This document shows, piece by piece, positions 1-9,790 of a stretch of DNA of 64,000 nucleotides. The stretch lies in the NCBI GenBank assembly GCA_922989275.2, contig OV277861.1, positions 45,857,623-45,921,622 of the forward strand, in the 5' to 3' direction. A model generated the notes under the pieces. That model saw nothing but the letters and a program-made list of their open reading frames with translations, did no database searches and had not been told where the DNA came from. A program made the position numbers and the translations under genes. Positions within the stretch are counted from its first letter, which is position 1. The number at the start of each line of letters is the position of its first letter. The DNA is from Gari tellinella (Eukaryota; Mollusca; Bivalvia; Cardiida; Psammobiidae).

Positions 1-146
1 TCAAACAGTGTAAACCCTGATCAGAGGGCTCCTTAAGAAGCCCTATGATCAGGGTCTACACTATTTGCCTAGGACAAATGTAAAGCTCACAGGTACACTG
101 CTCGTAAATGATGAGTATACTCGTTGCTAGTGTTAAATGTGTTAAG
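1..146 (-). mobile_element. Family G TTAA hairpin MITE, partial (window edge)
   Basis: A hairpin occupies about 3-71, with arms reading GTAAACCCTGATCAGAGGGC and its complement. It is followed by the G-family flank (AGGACAAATG, then TAAATGTGTTAAG near 145). The other half lies outside the window. It matches the fuller copies at 1390-1623 and 4888-5136 in reverse orientation. Confidence 0.6.
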
Positions 147-333
147 AAATCTCGTCTGCACCATTAGCAGGATTATAGTAATGCAGGCAAATCATACTCA
201 GGCTTTCTACTTCATTTTAATCTTTACTTATTACCCACTTGCTATAAAGACCAAGAGACTTCTTTTTTAACCCTTTATTCCATGGCCTGTTTCTAGTTTC
301 TAAAGGAGCTTTCTGTTTTACTTTCACCTTGCT

Positions 334-586
334 GTAACCCATTACCCCATAGCCTAATTCTAGTATTGCAAACAGGTGACCACTTAAAGCAGGTTGAAAG
401 TAAAGCAGAATGTGCCTTAAGGCACTTTCTGATTTATTTTCAGCCTGCTATAAGCTACTGCCTGCTAGGATATAGAAACTATTTCCTATGGTGCATATTC
501 ATCACTGTACAAAGTGGAACTATTTTTTTTCAGTGGAGGAATAAATTAAGTGTGTAAAATTGCTTATCTATGGAGTAATGGATTAA
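334..586 (+). mobile_element. Family B hairpin MITE (TTAA type, degenerate left end)
   Basis: The ends read GTAACCCATTACCCCATAG and GGAGTAATGGATTAA, the family B termini with a mutated left TTAA. The central hairpin at about 387-458 carries the family motif GTTGAAAGTAAAGCAGAATG paired with its complement across a CCTTAAGG centre. It lies in the intron before the last MAT2B exon. Confidence 0.7.
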
Positions 587-611
587 ATGTCACTGTGTTG
601 TTCCGTTTCAG

Positions 612-863
612 GATAAAAATATTGGTGGTATTTACCATTGGAGTGGAGATGAAAATATGACAAAATATGACATGGCTGTAGTCATGGCAACCCAGTTTGG
701 CATATCAACCAATCACATTGAGGGTGACAAAACTCCAAGCAGTGGTGCACCGAGGCCTTATGATGCTCATCTGGACACTAGTCGTATTGAAGAACTTGGA
801 ATAAATAAGAGAACAAAGTTTGCAGAGGGGATAAAAAGTGTGCTGAGCAAATATTTTCCATAA
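612..863 (+). CDS. MAT2B: Methionine adenosyltransferase 2 subunit beta, last exon (partial gene)
   Basis: MAT2B is the regulatory beta subunit that binds the catalytic MAT2A subunit, which makes S-adenosylmethionine. It is an NAD(P)-binding short-chain dehydrogenase fold related to dTDP-4-dehydrorhamnose reductases. A polypyrimidine-AG acceptor ends at 611 and the exon opens in phase 0. The 83 codons contain YHWSGDENMTKYDMA, then GAPRPYDAHLD and ELGINKRTKF, which align with the C-terminus of vertebrate MAT2B (HWSG-E-MTKYEMA, GAQRPRNAQLD, LGIGQRTPF). The stop TAA is at 861-863. The protein ends SVLSKYFP, shorter than the vertebrate tail. Earlier exons lie upstream of the window. The identification rests on remembered family motifs. 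Confidence 0.92.
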   Translation, partial: DKNIGGIYHWSGDENMTKYDMAVVMATQFGISTNHIEGDKTPSSGAPRPYDAHLDTSRIEELGINKRTKFAEGIKSVLSKYFP

Positions 864-885
864 AAGGAGTGTATTTTTATATAAC

Positions 886-891
886 AATAAA
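886..891 (+). promoter_or_regulatory. Poly(A) signal of MAT2B
   Basis: A canonical AATAAA lies 23 nt after the stop codon. A family A MITE begins at about 893, so the cleavage site and any downstream U/GU element lie within transposon sequence. Confidence 0.75.
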
Positions 892-892
892 G

Positions 893-1131
893 TCAACTCT
901 TTCAATACAATGGACCTGTTTAAAATTTACTCATTACATTTGTAAACAGTGTAGACCCAGATCAGAGGGCTCCTATAGGAGCCCTCTGATCAGGGTCTAC
1001 ACTGTTAGCTAATATAAAGCAGGTTTCATCAAACTACCAAGAATTCCAAGCTGACTGGTTCATGTTTTGGTAACTAAAAGATCCACACGGGAACCTTATA
1101 ACCCACATGTGTTACTAAATGTTGAAAGATT
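893..1131 (+). mobile_element. Family A hairpin MITE abutting the MAT2B 3' end
   Basis: The left end TCAACTCTTTCAATAC and right end AAATGTTGAAAGATTTA are mutated forms of the family termini TTAACTCTTTCAACAC and its complement. The central hairpin at about 944-1010 has arms GTGTAGACCCAGATCAGAGG and its complement around CTCCTATAGGAG. Confidence 0.75.
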
Positions 1132-1192
1132 TACATGTAAAACTATGGTTAAACCTATGTCATTATTCAAAAATTCAAAGATAAAAGTTAGC

Positions 1193-1659
1193 TTAACCCT
1201 TTTCTCCATAGATTCATCTTTTTATGCATTTAATTATTTCTACCACTTAAATAAATAGTTCCATGTTAGTAATGTACAGTATGTATCATAAGATGTTTTC
1301 TATATTCTAATAGATGGTAAAAATTAAAGTAGGCTGAAAGTAAAACAGAATGCGCCTTTAGGCACATTCTGCTTTACTTTCAACCTGCTTTAACTCTTTC
1401 CTTTCTAAAACCTCAACTGGACAATTCTAGTCCATTTTTGACATTTTAGAGTTGATTTTTATAATATTTGTCAAAATGACAAACAGTGTAGACCCTAATC
1501 AGATGGCTCCTTAACGAACCCTCTGATCAGGGTTGACACTGTTTGCATAGGACAAATGTACTCCTCACTGGTATGCTGTTTAAAAATGATGCATATATGC
1601 GTGACCAGGGTTCAAAGCGTTAAGTGGTTATCTGTCTTCAAAACTAGAAAAAGGGTTAA
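1193..1659 (-). mobile_element. Family B MITE containing a nested family G MITE
   Basis: The outer element runs from TTAACCCTTTTCTCC to AAAAAGGGTTAA. Its hairpin is at 1326-1391. At the foot of the hairpin the sequence CCTGCT is followed by a G element (1390-1623, TTAA at both ends), and family B then resumes with GTGGTTATCTGTCTTCAAAA. Removing one TTAA plus the G element restores the uninterrupted B consensus. Confidence 0.8.
1390..1623 (-). mobile_element. Family G TTAA MITE nested in family B
   Basis: TTAA lies at 1390-1393 and 1620-1623. The internal hairpin is at 1481-1546 (GTGTAGACCCTAATCAGATG and complement). The right end reads GACCAGGGTTCAAAGCGTTAA-like sequence, the complement of the G terminus TTAACCCTTTGAACCC. 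Confidence 0.78.
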
Positions 1660-1787
1660 AGAGACTGAGGACAAGATTTTGCTGAAAAAACAGATTTGTT
1701 AAAGAAATGTTAGGGGCCTCCAGTTTGAAGAGCACTTTGATATAGATTAGACAATCCATTTAAATGGGGTTGAATTAAATATGTCAT

Positions 1788-1867
1788 TTAACCCCTTACA
1801 ACATAGCCTGTTTCCAGTTTTGAAGAAAAAAGATGACCTCTTAAAGCAGGTTGAAAGTGAAGCAATC
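1788..1867 (+). mobile_element. Family B MITE, 5' fragment
   Basis: It begins TTAACCCCTTACAACATAGC and runs to the first hairpin arm (GCAGGTTGAAAGTGAAGC). It then breaks off at the start of the 161-bp repeat region. Confidence 0.6.
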
Positions 1868-1876
1868 CTTGAATGT

Positions 1877-2720
1877 CCGGCGTCCGTCGTTCGTCGTCCG
1901 TCGTCAACAATTTTGGTGTTTACACTCTAGAGGCCACAATTTTTATCCAAACTTTCTGTAACTTACTCAGATTGTATATTACCATAAGAGTTCGGATGAG
2001 ACCGATTATGGTTGATATTGGACGTATAGGTCAAGAGTTATCCACCTTTGAATTGCTGAAAATGCAACATTTAACAGTGTTTACACTCTAGAGGCCACAA
2101 TTTTAATTCAATCTTTCCCAATCTTGCTCAGATTGTATATAACCGTAAGAGTTCGGATAAGTTCAATTATGGTTGGAATTGGATAAATAGGTCAAGAGTT
2201 ATCTACCTTTAAATTGCTAGAAATTCCATATTTAAGGTTGTTTACACTCTAGAGGCCACAATTTTAATCCAATCTTTATCAAATTTCATCAGATGGTATA
2301 TGACTATAAGAGTTCAGATGAGTTTGATTAGGGTTGCAAACGGACTTGTAGGTCAAGAGTTATTTACCTTTGAATTGCTGAAAATGCCATATTTAAGGGT
2401 GTTTACACTCTAGAGGCCACAATTTTAATCCAATCTTTCTTAAACTTGCTCAGATTGTATATAACCATAAGAATTCGGATGAGTTAGGTTATGGTTGGAA
2501 TTGGATTTATAGGTCAAGAGTTATCTACCTTTGAATTGCTGAAAATGCCATATTTACAGTGTTTGCACTCTAGAGGCCACAATTTTAAATGGATTTTAAT
2601 TATAATTGCACACAATGTATATAGCTATAAGTTCTCGAGAGAGTGCAATTATTGTTGAAATCTGATCATTGTGGCAAGAGTTATCTGCCCTTGATTTACT
2701 TTGAAATGCTAGAAAAGGCT
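1877..2720 (+). repeat. 161-bp tandem repeat, about five units
   Basis: The landmark TACACTCTAGAGGCCACAAT starts at 1921, 2082, 2243 and 2404, and in mutated form at 2564, giving periods of 161, 161, 161 and 160 bp. Units share AGAGTTCGGATGAG-like and GGTCAAGAGTTATCTACCTT blocks; the last unit is most diverged. A CGTCCGTCGTTCGTCGTCCG lead-in precedes the array. A diverged relative lies at about 48400-48760. No coding potential was recognised. Confidence 0.85.
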
Positions 2721-3056
2721 TCATTTCAGTATTATTTAGGCTCTAATTATCTGCCTTTCATGTACTCTTCTATACATACTAGAATGGGTCATATTGCAAT
2801 GTTGTGTACATGCTATACTACAAATTTGAATGGATTTAGAATAAAACAGGTGAAATTCAAAGGTAAAGCTATCAGGCTTCATTATAAAAGGTGAGCGATA
2901 TCAGGGCCTTCAGGCCCTCTTGTTTGACATGTTACTGAACATTTGGTATTGGCATTTACAAGTACATGTATATCACAACGTGATGAAATTTAATGTAATC
3001 ACAATGTATGCATATATAAAGGTGGTGGGGAAAATTTTGTTATTTATTGAGTGCAT
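2721..3056. other. No gene seen; diverged repeat sequence
   Basis: The stretch continues the decayed 161-bp-type sequence and holds AGGGCCTTCAGGCCCT at about 2902-2918, a short palindrome next to GTGAGCGATATC. Related GGTGAGC/GCTCACC edges occur at about 10355 and 25490. Nothing else could be supported. Confidence 0.5.
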
Positions 3057-3578
3057 TTAACCCATAGTCTGATTCTAGTTTTGAAGACAGGTGACTATTA
3101 TAAGAAGGTTGAAAGTAAAGCAGAATGTGCCTTAAAGCAAAATGTGCCTTAAGGCACATTCTGCTTTTCTTTCAGCCTGCTTTAAGTTATAATCTACTAG
3201 AATTAAGAACATGTTTCTTATGGTACATGTTCATGATCATATTAATGCCCTTTCCCCCAATAGCCTATTTCTCGTTTTGATGATAGGTGATCACTTAAAG
3301 CAGGTTGAAAGTAAAGCAGAATTTGCCCAAAGGCGCATTCTGCTTTATTGTCAGCCTGCCTTATTAAGCTATTATCTGCTAGAATATAAAAAAATATTTC
3401 TTTTGATTCTAATTTGTAACAGTATAAATTGGAATTATTTTCTTTAGAAGAGCAATGAATAAAAGGTGTATTTATAGGGTTATGGGTTAAGGTGCATTCT
3501 ACTTTACTTTCAGCCTGCTGTAAGTGGTCATGTGACCTCTCTCCAAAACTACAAACAAGCTATGGAGTAAAGGGTTAT
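3057..3578 (+). mobile_element. Cluster of family B MITEs (truncated, full, half)
   Basis: Three B copies lie head to tail. The first (about 3057-3240) is truncated and its first hairpin arm has a short internal duplication. The second (3242-3490) runs from TTAATGCCCTTTCCCCC to TATGGGTTAA and is full length. The third shares TTAA 3487-3490 and keeps only the distal hairpin arm and end (to about 3577). Confidence 0.75.
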
Positions 3579-3791
3579 TAACCCTTAGCCTGCCACTCAC
3601 GACTATAGCTCCATATGCAAACAGCTTGGATCAGGATGAGACGCCGAGTAACTCGGCGTCTCATCCAGATCCAAGCTGTTTGACACTCGGACAACATTTT
3701 CAGCAATTTTGAGCGACTTTGAAGCACTTTGAAACTTGAAGCAGACGAGAAATATAGCAGACGACAATTTATTTGGCGGGCTAAGGGTTAA
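3578..3791 (+). mobile_element. Family C hairpin MITE (TTAA, complete)
   Basis: The ends TTAACCCTTAGCC and GGCTAAGGGTTAA are perfect inverted repeats, and the left TTAA abuts the preceding B fragment. The central hairpin at about 3620-3685 has arms CAGCTTGGATC and GATCCAAGCTG and the covarying centre CGAGTAACTCG at 3645-3655. The GCAGACGACAAT motif near the right end is typical of family C. Confidence 0.85.
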
Positions 3792-3868
3792 ATGTGAAAT
3801 GGTAGAGGTTAACTTTATATGTATGGTGCCATATGGCACAGGGCTCCATATAAGAGAGAGTAAAATGT

Positions 3869-4120
3869 TTAACCCTTTCCCACATAGGAGCGCCTTTTAG
3901 TACATTCAGGTCATTCCTCCGCCGTAGACAATAGTTCCAATTTATAAAGTCATGAATAAATATCATTAGAAATATTTTCTTTATTCTAGCAGATAGTAGC
4001 TTAAAGCAGGATGAAAGTAAAGCAGAATGCCCCTTAGGGGGCATTCTTCTTTACTTTCAACCTGCTTTAAGTAATTACCTATTTTCAAAACTAGAAACTG
4101 GTTATGAGGTAAAGGAATAA
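3869..4120 (-). mobile_element. Family B hairpin MITE
   Basis: The left end is TTAACCCTTTCCCACATAGG. The hairpin is at about 4002-4073, centred on CCCCTTAGGGG. The right end is mutated (GGTAAAGGAATAA). Confidence 0.72.
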
Positions 4121-4152
4121 TATCCACCAAACTCTTTGTCAATGAAGTCACC

Positions 4153-4538
4153 GTAACTCTTTCAACACATAGTTACCCTTTTGTGTTATTATGTCTCCTT
4201 GTGGATCATTTCAATTACCAAAACACGAACCATTCCACTTGGAATTCTGCTGTTAATTAGGAAACGTCTAGACCCAGATCAGAGGGCTCCTATAGGAACC
4301 CAGATAGTCTAGACCCAGATCAGAGGGCTCCAATAGGAACCCAGATAGTCTAGACCCAGATCAGAGGGCTCCAATAGGAACCCACATAGTCTAGACCCAG
4401 ATCAGAGGGCTCCTGTAGGAACCCAGATAGTCTAGACCCAGATCAGAGGGCTCCTATAGGAACCCTCTGATCTTGGTCTACACTGTTTGTAAATGTAATG
4501 AGATATCTTAAACAGGACCATGGTGTTGAACCAGTTAA
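4153..4538 (-). mobile_element. Family A MITE with a tandemly amplified hairpin arm
   Basis: The ends are GTAACTCTTTCAACAC and GGTGTTGAACCAGTTAA. In place of one hairpin, the left arm is repeated in tandem with a 41-bp period (GTCTAGACCCAGATCAGAGG starting at 4266, 4307, 4348, 4389 and 4430). One right arm follows (CCTCTGATCTTGGTCTACAC, to about 4490). Confidence 0.82.
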
Positions 4539-4557
4539 CCGTTTGAACAATGAAGTC

Positions 4558-4808
4558 TTAACCATTTGAACCCTAATCAAGCATAAACTCATTCTTTAAA
4601 AATGGGGTACCTGTGAATAGTACACTTGTCCTATACAAACAGTAAAGACCCAGATCAAAGGGCTCTAAAGAGGTCCTCTGATTTGGGTATGCACTGTTTG
4701 ACATATTGCAATACATCTACATATAATAACCCTAATTAGTCAAAATGGACAGCACTATATTGGAAATTAAAATTATGCATTTGAAGTTTCAGGGAAGAAA
4801 GGGTTTAA
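4558..4808 (+). mobile_element. Family G hairpin MITE
   Basis: It runs from TTAACCATTTGAACCCTAAT to TTCAGGGAAGAAAGGGTTTAA. The hairpin is at about 4637-4711. The right TTAA is shared with the adjoining family B element. Confidence 0.72.
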
Positions 4809-5283
4809 CCCATTGCACCATAGTCTGTTTCTATCATTAAAAACAGGTTACCACTTTAAACAGGTTAAAAGTAAAGCAGTATGTGCCTTAACCCTTTGAA
4901 CCCTAGTCCCGCATATTGGCGTCCTTTGCAAACAGTGTAAATTTGAATAGTACACTTGTCCTATGCAAACAGTGAAGACCCAGATCAGAGGGCTCTTAGG
5001 AACCCTCTGATCAGGGTTTTCACTGTTTGTCATAATGCCAAACATTGACAGAAACAACCCTTAAAAGTCAGAAATGGACTAGACTAAATTGAAAACTAGA
5101 ATTCTCCATTTGAGGTTTCAGGGAGGAAAGGGTTAAGGCACATTCTGCTTTACTTTCAGTCTGCTTTAAGCTACCATCTACTAGAAAAAATATTTTGATA
5201 AACATTCATAATTATATGAATTGGAAATATTTTCTTTAATGGAGGAATAAATTGGTAAAAAGGCATATGGGGTAATGGGTTAA
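4805..5283 (+). mobile_element. Family B MITE interrupted at its hairpin centre by a G element
   Basis: The outer ends are TTAACCCATTGCACCATAG and GGGGTAATGGGTTAA. The hairpin centre, normally GTGCCTTAAGGCAC, is split exactly at its TTAA by a complete G element (4888-5136). The distal arm resumes with GGCACATTCTGC at 5137. Confidence 0.85.
4888..5136 (+). mobile_element. Family G TTAA MITE nested in a family B hairpin
   Basis: It runs from TTAACCCTTTGAACCCTAGT to CAGGGAGGAAAGGGTTAA, with TTAA at 4888-4891 and 5133-5136. Its own hairpin is at 4966-5031. A close relative is at about 46396-46648. Confidence 0.85.
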
Positions 5284-5510
5284 GAGACTGTTTTGATGAA
5301 TGGTCTTAACATAGGGCTTGAAGGAGTCCTAAGAAAGTGAATACATTTGTACATGTATTTGAAATACATGTACGCACATTATTAGGAGCTATGATATGCG
5401 GCAAATTGAATTTGCAGTAAAGTCCTTTTTATAGAATTTGAAGTGTTTGGTCTTTGTTGTACCCCTTCTGTATCCTATCCTTAGTACACTTGTTTTTATA
5501 CGCCCGACTC

Positions 5511-5762
5511 TTAACCCTTTACCTGATAGCCTATTTCTAGTACTTAAGATAGGTGACTACTTAAAGCAGGTTGAAAGTAAAGCAGAATGCGCCCTTAGGC
5601 GCATTCTGCTTTACTTTCAGCATGCTTTAAGCTATCATGTGCTATAATATAGAAAATATTCCCTATAATACATATTCATTACTGATTAAATTGGAACTAT
5701 TTTCTTTAGCGGATGAATACATCGTATCCGCTAAAAGGCGCTTCTATTGGGGAAAGGGTTAA
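5511..5762 (+). mobile_element. Family B hairpin MITE (complete)
   Basis: TTAACCCTTTACCTGATAGC and GGGGAAAGGGTTAA mark the ends. The hairpin at about 5561-5632 carries GCAGAATGCGC and GCGCATTCTGC around CCTTAGG. This is one of the best-preserved copies. Confidence 0.85.
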
Positions 5763-6020
5763 GGTGGTCGTTTATTGGCGTGGTCCAGTCCGTCATCCTT
5801 CAACATTTGGTTTGTCTTTTTTTGGTTTTTCGGAAAACAAATGGAGGGACATCAATGAAACTTCACTCCATTGTTATATGCATAAATATCTGAAACTGGT
5901 TTAATTTTCAGATTCATTCAATATGTTGTTACAGAGTTACCTACCCTTGATGTACTGAAATATGCCTATAAAAGGCCAGTGGGCGTATTGTGTACCGGAT
6001 GCGGTGCTCTCGTTAATTTG

Positions 6021-6392
6021 CAGCGCTCCCTCTACAATAACAACCAATGGAAGACACAGACTGGGTGTGTTGTTCGGAGGGGGTTGTAGGGAGGGTAAAT
6101 AAATAGCAATAGAGTGTTGAGCACGTCTTGGCTTACATTTTTTAACAGCTTGAAATCAGATCAGACGCCCCATAACGCAACGTCTGATCTGGATTCAAAC
6201 TTTTTGCCACTCGTCATTATGTTTTTATTCTGTCAAATTTTCCATTATGTAATTTTGAGCAAAACTAGCAGACAGCAATTTTAAGCAGACGATTTTGCAA
6301 CAGTAAAGGGTTAAACATAATTGTCTTGATTGTGGCAAGCATTGTTGCAAGGAGGTAATCGTTCGAATGACCGTTGTAGGGAGGGAGCACTG
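6021..6392 (+). mobile_element. Family F MITE (TA type)
   Basis: The ends CAGCGCTCCCTCTACAA and TTGTAGGGAGGGAGCACTG are terminal inverted repeats. The interior carries a degraded GATCAGACGCC-type hairpin (about 6158-6205) and the GCAGACGAT motif of family C. Compare 26528-26897 and 44109-45619. Confidence 0.75.
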
Positions 6393-6718
6393 TATTCTCA
6401 AAATAGATATTTCCAATGAAAACTTCACAAATCTTGTTTGAAACCGCTCTCCCGATTTGAAAATAATTCAAAACAAATGACCCTTTAAACATAGATGGGA
6501 CAGATTTTCCTTATATTGCACCAGTGAAAGCTTACGAATATTTTTTCTCTCTCCAAAATTACTTTCCTAATTTTAATGTCACCATGACTATAGCATAACA
6601 GGTGGCTATACTGGTCCCATTGTTTTCCAAACATGGTAGAAACAAGGGATGTTTTCATCAGGGACTTCTAAGGCGGAACATGAGTGTTACCTCACTGCAA
6701 CACCTTTTCACTTGTATA

Positions 6719-6964
6719 CAGTGGAGAAAACGTTATTCTTTCCCGTTTAAACGCAAACGTACGCAAACGCAAAACACTAAAACGTAGAAAAGAACAACTT
6801 TTTGACAATTCTGATAATTCATGTTTATCTTGGTGGCAAACAGTTTGGAGCCTGATCAGGCGCCGGGTTACCCGGCGTCTGATCTGGCTCCAAACTGTTT
6901 GCACTGCAAATAATAGTTTTAGCGTAAACGCGTTTATTGGGAAATAATAACGTTTTCTCCACTG
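6719..6964 (+). mobile_element. Family D MITE (TA-flanked, complete)
   Basis: The TIRs CAGTGGAGAAAACGTTATTC and its complement are flanked by TA on both sides, as in Tc1/mariner-type elements. CGCAAACG repeats follow the left TIR. The central hairpin at about 6838-6902 has arms CAAACAGTTTGGAGCCTGAT and complement, and the centre CGGGTTACCCG at 6864-6874. Confidence 0.85.
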
Positions 6965-7004
6965 TACCTATTACTTTCAATAGAATTGCATTTTCATGGT
7001 TCTA

Positions 7005-7145
7005 CAGTGGAGAAGACAGTATACCCTCTCCAAATAAACCGTGGACGCGTTTACGCTAAATGTATTTTTGACATCGCAAACAACTTGGAGCCTGATCAGA
7101 CGCCGGGGGTATCCCGGCGTCTGATCAGGCTCCAAGCTGTAAATA
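7005..7145 (+). mobile_element. Family D MITE, truncated
   Basis: The left TIR CAGTGGAGAAGACAGTATAC is followed by the GCGTTTACGCTAAA block and a hairpin at 7077-7140 (GGAGCCTGATCAGACGCCGG and complement). The right part is missing. Confidence 0.65.
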
Positions 7146-7300
7146 AATGCCACTCAAATTAAAAAGATCATTCAGAATTGAAAATAATTTGTCATTTTCT
7201 ACATTTTAATGCAATACGGCCTCTAAATAGAATCTACCTGAATTCTCTCTAAACCGTACAAAAAACTTTGGCCCCGTTTCCAACCTCAGCTCTCTTTATT

Positions 7301-7499
7301 TTAACCCATTACACCATACATAAGCCTAATTCCGTCTTTGATGTATTCCTACATTGAAGAAAATACATTCATGAATAATATTATGTATCATCAGTTGAAA
7401 GTTAAGCAGAATGCGCCTTAATGTATTCTGCTTTACTTTCAACCTGCTTTAAGTGGTAAACTATCTCCCATACTTGAAACAAGCTATGGGGTAATGAAC
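7301..7499 (+). mobile_element. Family B hairpin MITE, shortened
   Basis: It begins TTAACCCATTACACCATAC and ends at CTATGGGGTAATGAAC. The hairpin is at 7391-7453. Confidence 0.65.
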
Positions 7500-7940
7500 T
7501 GGAAACCCGTCTAAGTTGGACATTTATGTTCTCCTCACATATGTCCTTTTTCACTGTATTTCTTTTTGCAAGCAGTAAGATTCAAACTGATTGACGAAGG
7601 CTTACTCATTTTCTTATCCACAATACAGAAGCGCCCTAAACCACCTCACTCTGTTCCTACACTTAAGTGAGTAAATGTTCATTGATAATATTAAATAAGA
7701 TCAAAGAAAAACTGAAAATGGACCTTTAGGAGCTTTCTGCTTTAATCTTGCCTAAACCCATTGAACACAAGCGACGACTTGACTCGTCATTTACAGAGTA
7801 CATGTGATGAATATATTTGTTCTATTTAAACACAGATCCTCTGATCATGGTCTACACTGTTTGCCATTTTGCAAAACCTTGAATGTAAAAGCAAATCTAA
7901 ATAATCAAACATACGTGATCATGTAATAGATACACGACGG
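7500..7940. other. No gene seen; degraded MITE sequence
   Basis: A decayed family G right half (half-hairpin GATCCTCTGATCATGGTCTA at about 7827-7860) lies near the end. The rest is AT-rich without recognised content. Confidence 0.45.
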
Positions 7941-7941
7941 G

Positions 7942-8093
7942 TTTCGCCTTAAAAGTGTACGGTATGAATCGTAATCAGACTGTTTTACGAGGCGACAACA
8001 AATTGTCCGAGGCGAAGCCGAGGACATATTTGTTGTTCGTCCGAGCGAAACAGTCTGATTACGATTCATACCGTACACTTTTAAGGCGAACAA
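7942..8093. repeat. Long palindrome with 41-bp perfect arms
   Basis: The arm starting CGCCTTAAAAGTGTACGGTA (about 7947) is repeated as its exact complement ending at about 8087. The arms enclose CCGAGGCGAAGCCGAGG-type sequence. A degraded half copy (CCGAGCGAAACAGTC) recurs at about 9367-9420. Confidence 0.82.
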
Positions 8094-8440
8094 GTCGCTG
8101 TATCTGACTTATACGTAGATTTTAATAAATATCTTACACCGAGTCAATAATGATTGCGGTCAATGTAATAATGCAAATTAATATATCTATTTATAAAATA
8201 TTGAAATTCACGTAAACCAACTATTATTTTCATTGGTCCTTTTTATATTTTGCACGAGCATTCCGTGCAGCCTGTGTGCTGGGTCATGCCGTAAGATAAC
8301 TACGTACATGTATTTATTTATCTGCGCTCAGAATGAGTATTCAGCTAGTATAAGGTAAGCGCTGTTTTTATCAATTTAGATGACATCTTTTTTTAAGCAT
8401 TAAGCTTTAAGGTCAATAAATAGTTTATCATTTTAGCCCG
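8040..8440 (+). repeat. Duplicated 0.4-kb segment, copy 1
   Basis: It shares ordered blocks with 9365-9790: TATCTGACTTATACG, GAGTCAATAATGATTG, GCACGAGCATTCCGTGCAGC, and a CAGCTAGT block ending in a strong splice-donor-like AAGGTAAGC (about 8350-8359). No reading frame was recognised. Confidence 0.7.
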
Positions 8441-8894
8441 ATATAATTCCTTTTCCGCTCCTTATAACAAAACCCAGGACCAGATATTTTTCTCCTGAAC
8501 AGGCACACTATTAAATAGTGTCGTTTACTCTTGCACTGTCATATTGTCGTCTGCTTTGAAATTGCTGAATGCACTTATTTTCCAACGCAAAGTTTCGGGA
8601 TTTGATTGCACGAATCAAGTGTCTATCAGTTTGGACCCTGTTCAAACGCTGAGTTACTGTGTGTTTGATATTGATCCAAACTATTTGCAAAAGTTCGTTA
8701 TCCCTTATCGTGCTGAATTGCAGTCTGCATCAAACTTATCGTCTGCGGAGAATCTCAAAATCTTTCTTATGCTTTCCAAATTGAATCAAAAAATGAAAAT
8801 CAGTGCCAAACATTTGGATCCAGATCACATGCCGCGTTACATGGCGTCTTCTATGGATCTAAACTGTTTCCAAATGTTAGACAAGCGGTACTCT

Positions 8895-9155
8895 CAGTGG
8901 AAAAACGTTATTCTTCCCCAATAAACGCGTTTGACGCCTAAACTATATTTTCCATTGCAAACATTTTGGAACCAGATCAGACGCCGGGTAACCCGGCGTC
9001 TGATCAGGATCCAAATTGTGTGCCACTCAGATGAAAAAAGATGATGAAAAATGTAAAAAAAAAAAAAGTTATTATTTTCTAGAAATCTACATTTTGTGTT
9101 TTGCGTTTGCGTTTCGATTGCGTTTAAACGGGAAAGAATTACGTTTTCTCCACTG
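8895..9155 (-). mobile_element. Family D MITE (reverse orientation)
   Basis: The TIRs CAGTGGAAAAACGTTATTC and ACGTTTTCTCCACTG lie at the ends, and the right one is followed by TA. The hairpin is at about 8957-9022 with a CCGGGTAACCCGG centre. CGTTTGCGTTTCGATTGCG precedes the right TIR. Confidence 0.82.
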
Positions 9156-9364
9156 TAGCATAACAAGGGTTACCTCGTCAATTCCCGGGCAGTGCAAGAG
9201 CTAAACCGGTGACCGCATGCTCACCACGTGCACCACGCCCGTAAAAAGTATCCGGTAACAAGAAAGTAAAACTGTCCGGTAACAGAAAAAAGTGTCCGGT
9301 ATTAGACGTAAGAGGACACTTTTTGAATAGCTTTGCGGGGGGTATCTGCGTATAAATCTGTTTA

Positions 9365-9790
9365 TCGTCCGAGCGAAACAGTCTTCATACCGTCGTTACC
9401 GGACATTTTTGAAGCGAACTAGTAGCTACTGGTATCTGACTTAGACGAAGATTTGTAATAAATATCTAATACTGAGTCAATAATGATTGTAATCAATTTA
9501 TGATATCAAATTAGTTCATCCACTTTTAGAATATTGAAAAACACGTACCCCAACTATTATTTCCCCTGGTCTTGTTTTTCCCCCAAATTGCACGAGCATA
9601 CCGTGCAGCCTGTGTGATTGGTCATGTGTTATACATGTACATGTGTAATACCTAGCACATGTTTTTCTTCTACGTTCAGAATTAGTACTCAGCTAGTGAG
9701 GTAAGCACTATTTTCCCCTTACTTATCCGTGATTTTAACGAAATTTTAAGGATTTTGCAATAAGGTCAATAGATAGTTTTGTCTGCTTTC
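9365..9790 (+). repeat. Duplicated 0.4-kb segment, copy 2
   Basis: Diverged direct copy of 8040-8440 about 1.3 kb downstream, with the same block order. It includes GCACGAGCATACCGTGCAGC and a conserved donor-like GAGGTAAGC at about 9699-9707. Confidence 0.7.

Noticed and set aside
2643..2894. 83-codon plus-strand frame after the 161-bp repeat
   Set aside because: It spans the last diverged repeat unit and has no recognisable domain.
4266..4490. Regularly spaced 41-bp repeats resembling a CRISPR array
   Set aside because: There are no unique spacers (the whole 41 bp repeats), it sits inside a eukaryotic MITE, and no cas-like genes exist.
8544..8924. 126-codon plus-strand frame
   Set aside because: It crosses half-hairpins (GACCCTGTTCAAACG, GGATCCAGATCACATGCC) and ends in a family D terminal repeat; no protein family is recognisable.
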